Shown one piece after another: positions 1-6,072 of a stretch of 26,491 nt of DNA. The position numbers were made by a program, and so were the translations under genes. Within the stretch, counting starts at the first letter, position 1. Every line of letters starts with the position of its first letter. The notes under the pieces are model-generated. The model made no database searches, was not told the origin of the DNA, and worked only from the letters and a program-made list of their open reading frames with translations. The DNA is taken from contig JAEYSE010000118.1 of assembly GCA_023435025.1 (NCBI GenBank), positions 1-26,491 of the forward strand. The letters run 5' to 3'. Source of the DNA: Bacillota bacterium. GTDB taxonomy: Bacteria; Bacillota; Clostridia; Christensenellales; CAG-138.

Positions 1-55
1 TAAACATAATGCGAAGTTCACTTCATCACGCAGAGCTAAACATAATGCGAAGTTC
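1..55 (+). repeat. Dispersed 19-bp repeat cluster 1 (2 units)
   Basis: Two direct copies of TAAACATAATGCGAAGTTC lie at 1-19 and 37-55, a 36-nt period. The intervening bases (ACTTCATCACGCAGAGC) resemble spacers in the other clusters, so the tandem unit is really about 36 nt. The cluster may continue left of the window. Short tandem subterminal repeats of this kind fit transposase-binding sites at the end of an insertion element (IS21-like ends are one known example), but no transposase gene is present, so that origin is inference. Confidence 0.85.
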
Positions 56-94
56 GGATATGTGGTTTCGCCTAAAATAGGGGAGGGGATTGGA

Positions 95-857
95 TTACAG
101 CCTAATAGCAAAATCTTTGTACTCAAAAGTCCCGCTGCCGTGGTACATTTTTTCTTCCGATTTCAAGTATCGGAAAGCATCTCGCATTCTTAAGAGTATT
201 TCCGGTTGTATATCCAGACTGTGATGCGCCGGAAAAACCCGATTTACAGGAAGCGTAGCAACTCGTTCCATTGATTCCAGATAGGCGTTCGGGTCGGTGG
301 AGGAATAATAGGCAAACAAGGTATCTTTGTAAACAAGGTCACCGGTGAAAAGATAGCCCCTCTCCTTTTCATAAAAGCACATATGTCCCGGAGAATGACC
401 AGGCGTATGCAGCACCTGCAAGACGCGCCCACCGATGTTAATCACATCATTATCTTTCAGCACCCTTGTAGGTGCTCCCTGAAAGAATTCATAGTTGTCC
501 ACGTTGTATCCTTCCGGCAGATCGCAACGATCTACTACCATGTCCTTGATTTGCGCCATGGTTAGCGGAAACTCTCCGCTCAGCCAATTCAACTCATCCT
601 CATGGGCGTAAAAATCTGGGAAGTATTTATGACCACCGATGTGATCCCAGTGAATATGGGTTGCCACGGCAGTGATCGGTTTGTCGGTCAGCTTTATCAC
701 TTCGTCGTAAATATTTGCAAATGCCAAGGCCGGTGTCAATTAGAAGGCTGCGGTTTATGCCTTATAAAAGATAGGCGTGCGTTTCCTCCCAATGCCTGTA
801 TTCGCTGATGATATATGTATCGTTGTCTATATGGTCAATTGTGAACCAGTCACTCAT
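95..857 (-). pseudogene. Metallo-beta-lactamase-fold hydrolase, disrupted
   Basis: The readable C-terminal 200 or so residues carry the zinc-binding signature THIHWDHIGGH, later HTPGHSPGH and FTGDLVY, and a final PAHHSL, all hallmarks of the glyoxalase-II-like MBL hydrolases. The natural start is an ATG at 855-857 (MSDWFTIDHIDNDTYII), preceded by an AAGGG-type ribosome binding site. Translation from there meets a TAA at 762-764 after residue 31. The family motif LLIDTGLGI follows, and then one extra T near 728-732 shifts the frame into the MBL core (NIYDEVIKLTDKPITAV). A TTG near 739 opens the remaining long frame but is unlikely to be a true start because it lies inside the family's first strand. 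Two independent lesions indicate a pseudogene, unless both are sequencing errors. Its substrate is unknown. Confidence 0.8.
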
Positions 858-1040
858 TCAACTTACCCTTCTTATTCATTGAATTTTGCCTCGCATAGTG
901 TAGCCCACATATCATACCATAATATTCCACATAACTCCAAAGATTTGAGAGAATAAATGAACCAATATGCTATTTACAGCATCGACAACCAAATGATAGG
1001 ATGTAGTATCAGCTAAAAAGTGTGGAGTATTTAAGATAGA

Positions 1041-1253
1041 ATGTTAACTTCCGATAGATTGTCAATTGGTCAAAAAGTCTGGCTTGTTTTGAGAGATAGA
1101 GAGGATACCGGCTGGTTTTCTGTTCGAAGGACAATAACGTCCATAGTTGAAAAAGAGGGCTATGACATGGTTGTCTCCGATGATGTTGAGGCCTCGATTG
1201 AGCGGGTATTTGAAACGGCTGGAGATGCTTACATCTGGATTTCGAAACATTAA
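1041..1253 (+). CDS. Small hypothetical protein, 70 aa
   Basis: An ATG-started frame encodes 70 residues (begins MLTSDRLSIGQKVW, ends DAYIWISKH) with a balanced composition and alternating hydrophobic residues, as expected of a small beta-rich domain. I do not recognise a family. A weak GGAG lies about 13 nt upstream of the start. Support for a real gene comes from the intrinsic terminator about 70 nt downstream on the same strand. It stands alone between the dead MBL gene and repeat cluster 2 and may be cargo of a mobile element. There are no membrane segments or signal peptide. Confidence 0.5.
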   Translation: MLTSDRLSIGQKVWLVLRDREDTGWFSVRRTITSIVEKEGYDMVVSDDVEASIERVFETAGDAYIWISKH

Positions 1254-1321
1254 CCGAAGGTGGCTTTTTCATTTACAAATATGCTCAAACCGCTTAAACG
1301 AGCTAGATTATAACGATGCAA

Positions 1322-1352
1322 AACGGGCGAGGATTACCTCGTCCGTTGTTGT
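1322..1352 (+). terminator. Intrinsic terminator after the small gene
   Basis: AACGGGCGAGG (1322-1332) pairs with CCTCGTCCGTT (1337-1347) around the loop ATTA, with one G-T wobble, and is followed by the T-rich run TTGTTGTTGT. It lies downstream of the 70-aa gene and shields what follows from read-through. Confidence 0.75.
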
Positions 1353-1414
1353 TGTACTTAAAGTTACCTAGCTCTAGCTGCCAAAGGGATAAGTGTTTGA
1401 CGCTGCCAGTCGTT

Positions 1415-1470
1415 TAAACATAATCGGAAGTTCACTTCATTGCGCCGGTGCTAAACATAATCGGAAGTTC
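1415..1470 (+). repeat. Dispersed repeat cluster 2 (2 units)
   Basis: Two copies of the variant TAAACATAATCGGAAGTTC lie at 1415-1433 and 1452-1470 (period 37), both with CGG in place of the GCG of cluster 1. The shared CGG variant suggests that units in a cluster are homogenised or arose by local duplication. The spacer again begins ACTTCAT. The serine recombinase fragment begins 9 nt after the cluster. Confidence 0.85.
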
Positions 1471-1479
1471 ACTTCGTAG

Positions 1480-1652
1480 TCTGAAATTAGCAATCTTGTT
1501 GCGGCTTTGTCCGAAGGTAATCTCAATGCGGTGTTCATCCAACGCATTAATCAAGAATTAGTGAGCTGGATGCTGAGCAAAAAGCACTCATGGTGCAAAA
1601 GAACAATTCAAAAAGAGGCGTCCCAACATGCAAATCGGGAATTTCAAATTGA
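1480..1652 (+). pseudogene. Serine recombinase C-terminal fragment, frameshifted
   Basis: From 1480 one frame reads SEISNLVAALSEGNLNAVFIQRINQEL. Near 1562 the sense passes to another frame reading ELDAEQKALMVQ and ends at TGA 1650-1652. The combined pattern (I-x-NLV-x-AL-x-EGN, then a RI-x-ELDAE coiled-coil helix) resembles the C-terminal helical region of large serine recombinases found in clostridial conjugative elements. The catalytic domain and zinc ribbon are absent and an in-frame TAG precedes it at 1477-1479. It is a truncated, frameshifted remnant. The family call rests on motif memory and should be taken as moderate. Confidence 0.5.
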
Positions 1653-1854
1653 CATGATAGCCAGCGCGTTGGGAAGCATCCCCCTTTCCTTCTTATGAAA
1701 CATGATTCATGTCCTATAACAAGAGAAACAGAGTGGTTTAAAACTACCCCATTCTGTGGATTTCTGCCTATGCCGCCCAGGTATTGTTGGTATTGTCGTC
1801 GGCGTACATGTTTCATTTAATGATTGATATACATACAGCACCCCAAAATTGATA

Positions 1855-1883
1855 TTGACATGTGATACCAAAGTAAGTATAAT
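1855..1883 (+). promoter_or_regulatory. Sigma-A promoter P1 of the catabolic locus
   Basis: TTGACA (1855-1860) is followed by a 17-nt spacer and TATAAT (1878-1883), a perfect match to the consensus. It points toward the ABC transporter genes. The operator half-site GTGATACCA lies between the two hexamers, where a bound repressor would block RNA polymerase. Such a strong promoter would need repression in the absence of substrate. Confidence 0.8.
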
Positions 1884-1906
1884 AAAAATCACAGATTGGT
1901 ATTACA
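1861..1906 (+). promoter_or_regulatory. Operator pair O1/O2 at P1
   Basis: TGTGATACCAA (1861-1871) and its inverted copy TTGGTATTACA (1896-1906) differ at one base when aligned. Their centres are about 35 nt apart, so two dimers or a loop could span the promoter. The likely ligand is the GntR/LacI-type regulator encoded at 15520, because the same half-site lies upstream of that gene. Confidence 0.6.
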
Positions 1907-1947
1907 TAATAAAACCAAACAAAGCCGCGCAAACCAAATATTGGATA

Positions 1948-1976
1948 TAGACACGTGATACCACACAGAATATAAT
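1948..1976 (+). promoter_or_regulatory. Sigma-A promoter P2 of the catabolic locus
   Basis: TAGACA (1948-1953), a 17-nt spacer and TATAAT (1971-1976) form a second near-consensus promoter 93 nt downstream of P1, with the half-site GTGATACCA again in the spacer. A transcript from here would have a leader of about 470 nt before the binding-protein gene. Confidence 0.75.
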
Positions 1977-2001
1977 AAAGACACAACAAAATGGTATCAT
2001 A
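1954..2001 (+). promoter_or_regulatory. Operator pair O3/O4 at P2
   Basis: CGTGATACCAC (1954-1964) and the inverted ATGGTATCAT (1991-2000) repeat the O1/O2 arrangement, with centres about 37 nt apart. O4 covers the region just after the expected transcription start of P2. Confidence 0.6.
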
Positions 2002-2227
2002 CAACAAATCCAATTTTTTACCAGGACTCGCATTCAGGGGAAATTACTCGAAGGGCTTAAGCGAATTAGACAAGCGCCCGTACCAAATCCTGAAATCTTA
2101 CACGATCAATCCCAAAGCGGATGCATCAGCACCGTTCCTCTCATCCGCTAAACTGCAGGAAAGCCGCTGTATTCAACGAGCACTGCAACAACCCTATACT
2201 TATATTTCCATGATTACCTATTGATCT

Positions 2228-2252
2228 CCATACCTTACGGAGTAAGATATGG
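2228..2252 (+). other. Hairpin in the leader
   Basis: CCATACCTTAC (2228-2238) and GTAAGATATGG (2242-2252) pair over 10 of 11 positions around a 3-nt GGA loop. No U-tract follows, so it is not a simple terminator. It could be an RNA structure in the leader or a DNA-binding site. Confidence 0.5.
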
Positions 2253-2402
2253 TGGAATTTGCATACCGGTTTTTGACGCTGACAGTGTTGATCACGAGCC
2301 CTAAGCGGTGGATATCGCAGCTGGTGCAACTTAGCAGCTTGCAAAAAGCGGGGAAGAGTGGCCGTTGAGAAGCTCTGCTTCAAAGCTGGTACCATGTTTA
2401 AG

Positions 2403-2428
2403 TTTATCTGCATGTACATGCAGATAAA
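2403..2428 (+). promoter_or_regulatory. Perfect 26-bp palindrome before the binding-protein gene
   Basis: TTTATCTGCATGT is followed at once by its exact reverse complement ACATGCAGATAAA. The palindrome ends 12 nt before the GGAGGG ribosome binding site of the lipoprotein gene. It may be a symmetric operator for a second regulator or, in RNA, an 11-bp stem with a GTAC loop just upstream of the ribosome binding site. Confidence 0.65.
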
Positions 2429-2453
2429 AGAAATAAAAATGCGGAGGGTAAAG

Positions 2454-3497
2454 ATGAGAAGGATTATTAGCGTATTGTTGGTTGTGCTGCTTTCATGTAC
2501 CGTGCTAGCGTGCGCCCCAGTTCCGGAGGCGCCTGCTCCGGTTCAGACGGAAAACGCTGGGGGAGAGCCGGCACCAGAGACGCCGGCAAAGGATACCATC
2601 GTAATAGGTTTCGCACAGCAGTTTACGAGCGAATTTATGCAGAGTGTGCTGACGGGCTGTTATGAAAAGATTGAAGAGCTCAATGCCAAAGGCGGCCCGC
2701 AAATCGAGTTCAAACTGGTTAACGCCGAATCTGATCCCGACAAGCAGAACACGCAGGTCGAAACTCTAATTGCCCAAGAGGTCGACGCCATCATTCTTAA
2801 TCCTGTGGATGCGTCTTCCAACGCCGTTGCCGTTGACAATGCGGTGGCAGCAGGGATCCCCATCATTACGGTAAACTGTATGACCAAGAATCAGGACAAA
2901 GCCACCGCTTACAGCGGTTGTGACGATGTTGAGGCCGGAAGGCTCATGATGCAGCGCTTTGTAGACAAGCTGGGCGAAACGGCAAAGGTGGTCTGCCTCA
3001 ACGGCGCTACCGGTCATTCTGCGCAGATACAGAGAAAGCAGGGCTTTGATGAAGTGCTTGCAAAGTATCCCACGGTGGACTTGGTTGGCGAACTTGGCGG
3101 CGAATGGGGCACAGAGCCTGCTCAGAGAACCATCGAAAGCCTTCTGGAGGCTGGAAAGGAATTTCAGGCTGTAGGAACGCACTCTGATGAGCAGACTAAA
3201 GGTGTTATCAATGCGCTTCAGGCTGCCGGATTTGAACCTGGTGAGATACTGACCGGAGGCGTTGACGGCAATTTCTATGCGCTTGAGTACATTGAACAGG
3301 GCTGGCAGGATTGCACATTGTACCAGAACGGCCTTGAGCAGGGCGCCGGAGCTGTCGCGCTCGCATATGCTGCTGCACAGGGCGAAGCAGTCAAGGACAA
3401 TGTTGTTCCTTACATCCTTGTAAGCGCCGAGAATCTTCAGGACATGTACGATCACTTTAAGGAACGTGACGCCAAGATCGCCAAATATTTCAAATAA
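2454..3497 (+). CDS. Sugar ABC transporter substrate-binding lipoprotein (RbsB-like)
   Basis: A 347-residue lipoprotein of the pentose/hexose-binding family (periplasmic-binding-protein type 1, RbsB/MglB-like). It captures a sugar or polyol outside the membrane and delivers it to the permease. The start is ATG 2454, set by GGAGGG about 6 nt upstream; upstream in-frame ATGs lack such a site and would bury the signal. The N-terminus has two Arg, a hydrophobic stretch and the lipobox VLAC with Cys20, then a Pro/Ala/Glu-rich linker. The mature part shows the expected core (IVIGFAQQFTSEFMQSVLTG, VDAIILNPVDASS, GIPIITVN, GGVDGNFYALEYI). It is the first gene behind P1/P2 and is separated from the ATPase gene by a hairpin, which usually permits a higher level of the binding protein. 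The specificity cannot be read from the sequence. Confidence 0.93.
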   Translation: MRRIISVLLVVLLSCTVLACAPVPEAPAPVQTENAGGEPAPETPAKDTIVIGFAQQFTSEFMQSVLTGCYEKIEELNAKGGPQIEFKLVNAESDPDKQNTQVETLIAQEVDAIILNPVDASSNAVAVDNAVAAGIPIITVNCMTKNQDKATAYSGCDDVEAGRLMMQRFVDKLGETAKVVCLNGATGHSAQIQRKQGFDEVLAKYPTVDLVGELGGEWGTEPAQRTIESLLEAGKEFQAVGTHSDEQTKGVINALQAAGFEPGEILTGGVDGNFYALEYIEQGWQDCTLYQNGLEQGAGAVALAYAAAQGEAVKDNVVPYILVSAENLQDMYDHFKERDAKIAKYFK

Positions 3498-3529
3498 AAT
3501 GCAGGCCTGCTGGCTTATCGAAAATGGAT

Positions 3530-3560
3530 GGGGCGGGTCACCTCTGGTGAAAACCGCCCC
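3530..3560 (+). other. Stable intergenic hairpin between binding-protein and ATPase genes
   Basis: GGGGCGG (3530-3536) pairs with CCGCCCC (3554-3560) and an inner TCACC/GGTGA stem closes on the loop TCT. The bases after it are A-rich, not U-rich, so full termination is unlikely. It more likely protects the 3' end of the binding-protein message or partly attenuates downstream genes. Confidence 0.7.
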
Positions 3561-3597
3561 TACATAAAAAAACTTTGACGAAAGTTGGGAAGGCATT

Positions 3598-5091
3598 ATG
3601 ACTGGCGATATTATTCTTGAAATGAAGGATATTAACAAGCACTTCGGCGGCGTACAGGCATTGCGGGGGGTAGACTTTATTCTCAAAAAGGGTGAAGTCC
3701 ACGCATTGATTGGCGAAAACGGGGCGGGCAAGTCCACCTTGATGAAAGTGCTCATAGGCTATCATCAACCTGATATAGGACAAATCATCTACAAAGAAAA
3801 AGAAACGGTTTTTCGCTCGACGCTGGATGCTTTAAAAAACGGAATTTCAATGATTTTTCAGGAATTCAATTCCGCTCCGTTCATGACCGTAGCCGAGAAC
3901 ATTTATTTGAATCGTGAGCCCATGACAAAATACAAAACCATTGATTACAAACAGATGCAGCGCGATGCTGCCGAACTTTTCCGGAGTCTCGATGTAGATA
4001 TTGATCCAGCGCAACGCGTATGCGAGCTTTCCGTAGCGAAGAAGCAGCTTGTTGAGATCGTGAAAGCAATCTCTTATGACAGTGAGATCATCATCATGGA
4101 TGAGCCGACATCTGCGCTGAGCGAGAAAGAAACCAGCAATCTGTTTAAAATTATCCGAAGACTCAAGGAATCCGGAAGATCTGTGATCTATATTTCGCAC
4201 AAACTGGAAGAAATATACGCAATTTGCCAATCCGCAACCATCATGAGGGACGGTCTGGTCACCGGTACGGGCGATATGAGCGAGTTCGACCAAGACAAAC
4301 TCGTTATGCTGATGGTAAATCGAAAAATAGACGAAATGTTTCCAAAGCTTCCGGCGAAGATTGGAGAAACGATACTCAAGGTCGAGAATCTGACGAAAAA
4401 CGGATGCTTTCAGGACATCAACTTTGAATTGCACAGGGGAGAGATACTCGGGTTATCGGGTTTGCTTGGTGCAGGCCGTACGGAGATCGCTGAGGCAATC
4501 GTAGGCTTCCGGAAACCGGACAGCGGAACGATATATGTCGACGGCAAGAAGGTGGAAATAAAGCACCCCAGCATAGCCTTTGAGCAAGGCATTGCAATGG
4601 TACCTGAAGACCGAAAACTCCATGGTGCGATATTACGTATATCAATCAAGCAAAACATTGTACTATCCAAATTGACTAGAATTTTAGGAAAAATCTCGTT
4701 AAATGCGAAAAAAGAAAAAGATTTGGTGCAGAAATTTGTTGAAAAAATGCAGATCAAAATTGGAAGCATGGATCTCCCTGTAAACTCGCTTTCCGGCGGT
4801 AATCAGCAGAAAGTTGTCATGGCGCGTGTGTTGTTTTCCGAGCCGAACATTCTCATTCTCGATGAACCGACGCGTGGCATAGATGTTTTGACAAAGTCCG
4901 AAATCCATCATCTTTCCTCACAGCTTGCGCAGGAAGGCAAGGCGGTGCTGATGATATCCTCAGAGATGCCGGAACTTATCGGCATGTGTGACAGGATTAT
5001 TGTTTTGCACGAAGGACGGATAACCGGGGAATTGTCAAGATCTGAATTTGACCAGCAGACAATTATGAATATGGCCATGGGAAATGTGTGA
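3598..5091 (+). CDS. Sugar ABC transporter ATP-binding protein, two-domain (RbsA/MglA-like)
   Basis: A 497-residue protein with two nucleotide-binding domains that powers uptake of the sugar bound by the upstream lipoprotein. Domain 1 has Walker A GENGAGKST (Lys45), a variant signature LSVAKKQLVEI and Walker B IIIMDEPTSALS. Domain 2 has the degenerate P-loop typical of the family (GLLGAGRTEIAE), a standard signature LSGGNQQKVV and Walker B ILILDEPTRGID. Length and layout match RbsA, MglA and XylG. The start ATG at 3598 follows GGGAAGG closely. The permease gene starts 16 nt after its stop, so they are co-transcribed. Hydrolysis is expected mainly at the first site, as in other family members. 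Confidence 0.95.
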   Translation: MTGDIILEMKDINKHFGGVQALRGVDFILKKGEVHALIGENGAGKSTLMKVLIGYHQPDIGQIIYKEKETVFRSTLDALKNGISMIFQEFNSAPFMTVAENIYLNREPMTKYKTIDYKQMQRDAAELFRSLDVDIDPAQRVCELSVAKKQLVEIVKAISYDSEIIIMDEPTSALSEKETSNLFKIIRRLKESGRSVIYISHKLEEIYAICQSATIMRDGLVTGTGDMSEFDQDKLVMLMVNRKIDEMFPKLPAKIGETILKVENLTKNGCFQDINFELHRGEILGLSGLLGAGRTEIAEAIVGFRKPDSGTIYVDGKKVEIKHPSIAFEQGIAMVPEDRKLHGAILRISIKQNIVLSKLTRILGKISLNAKKEKDLVQKFVEKMQIKIGSMDLPVNSLSGGNQQKVVMARVLFSEPNILILDEPTRGIDVLTKSEIHHLSSQLAQEGKAVLMISSEMPELIGMCDRIIVLHEGRITGELSRSEFDQQTIMNMAMGNV

Positions 5092-5107
5092 GGAGGAGTG
5101 ATCTGCT

Positions 5108-6070
5108 ATGTATCTGAATAAATTAAAATCCGTCATGTCAAAGATGATAATGGTTGTCATACTGGTTGCGCTGGTTGTTGCATTTGCTATTGCGGAACCT
5201 GCTTTTCTCAAACCGGGCAATCTGCTGATCATTGTCAAACAGGTATCTATTGTTGGCATTGCAACGATGGGCATGGCCATTATCATCATCATGGGAGCGA
5301 TTGACCTTTCTGCCGGCCCCGTGATCCGACTGAGCTGTGTAATGTCCGCATTAGCATCCAGTATAGCCGGACTTCCGATCATATTTTCACTGCTTGCGGG
5401 CGTAGCGACAGGCGTGATATTTGGCGTTCTTAACGGCGTCATCTATGCCAAAGGCAAGATACCCCCGTTTATCGTTACTCTGGGTACGTCAACGATCGCA
5501 AAAGGATTGTCCATGGTTCTTGCGGGTGGGAAAATCGTGGACTCCGTGACGGATGAGTATGCCGTCCTAGGCGGAGGTACATTGTTTGGCATTAAGTTTT
5601 TGCCATATCCGGTCATCTTCTTTCTAGTGATAATTGCGTTTGTATATTTTGTTTTAAAGAAAAGACCTTTCGGACGCATGGTATATGCCATAGGCGGAAA
5701 CGAACAGGCGGCGTTGGTTGCGGGAATCAAGGTTGATTCGGTAAAAATCAAAGCTTATACGCTTATGGGAATTATGACGGGCTTTGCCGGTGCAATCCTC
5801 TGTGCAAGGTTAAAGTGTGCGCCACCGGCTACGGCTGCCGAAGGATACGAACTGGATGCCATCGCAGCCTGCATCATTGGAGGCATCAGTTTTAACGGCG
5901 GCATAGGCTCCTGCCTTGGCGCGGTTGTGGGAATTTTGATTATCGGGACGATCAACAATGGGTTGGATATCCTGAATGTTGCAAGTTACTATCAGGATAT
6001 CGTAATGGGTCTGATCATCATTGTTGCGGTGTTGCTTGACAGACAGAGAGTTAAGAGGGGAGAGCAATAA
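5108..6070 (+). CDS. Sugar ABC transporter permease (RbsC-like)
   Basis: A 320-residue integral membrane protein of the RbsC/XylH/MglC branch. Hydrophobic segments run through almost the whole length, starting at residues 14-35 (VVILVALVVAFAIAEPAFL), and the family's cytoplasmic coupling loop is visible near 195-220 (AIGGNEQAALVAGIKVDSVKIKAY). There is a single permease gene, so the channel is expected to be a homodimer. The start ATG follows AGGAGG by about 10 nt. GRE 1 starts 3 nt after the stop codon, which ties transport to radical catabolism in one transcript. Confidence 0.94.
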   Translation: MYLNKLKSVMSKMIMVVILVALVVAFAIAEPAFLKPGNLLIIVKQVSIVGIATMGMAIIIIMGAIDLSAGPVIRLSCVMSALASSIAGLPIIFSLLAGVATGVIFGVLNGVIYAKGKIPPFIVTLGTSTIAKGLSMVLAGGKIVDSVTDEYAVLGGGTLFGIKFLPYPVIFFLVIIAFVYFVLKKRPFGRMVYAIGGNEQAALVAGIKVDSVKIKAYTLMGIMTGFAGAILCARLKCAPPATAAEGYELDAIAACIIGGISFNGGIGSCLGAVVGILIIGTINNGLDILNVASYYQDIVMGLIIIVAVLLDRQRVKRGEQ

Positions 6071-6072
6071 CC

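Larger units (their letters stand above)
1851..2003 (+). repeat. Tandem duplication of a promoter-operator module (93-nt period)
   Basis: The segment starting at 1851 and the one starting at 1944 align over about 60 nt: GATAT[T/A]GACA, then GTGATACCA, then TATAATAAA, then an inverted TGGTAT about 25 nt on. Spacer bases have drifted while the promoter hexamers and half-sites are kept, so the duplication is old and the retained bases are probably under selection. Confidence 0.7.
2003..2453 (+). other. Long leader without a convincing gene
   Basis: About 450 nt separate P2 from the binding-protein gene. A 77-codon frame starts at 1991 but has no ribosome binding site and no recognisable domain. 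Another frame holds a short readable stretch (KLLEGLKRIRQAPVPNPEIL) that ends in a stop, possibly gene debris. The leader contains a near-perfect hairpin (2228-2252) and a perfect palindrome (2403-2428), described separately. I recognise no riboswitch class. Confidence 0.5.

Noticed and set aside
1696..1821. 41-codon Cys-rich frame starting MKHDSCPITRETEW
   Set aside because: No ribosome binding site and no recognisable family; it follows the recombinase fragment and is probably random frame in debris.
1991..2224. 77-codon plus-strand frame in the leader
   Set aside because: The start lies inside operator O4, no ribosome binding site precedes it, and the product resembles no family.
2766..3755. 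329-codon open frame on the minus strand opposite the binding-protein and ATPase genes
   Set aside because: It is the antisense shadow of two clearly recognisable genes, has no ribosome binding site and shows no domain.
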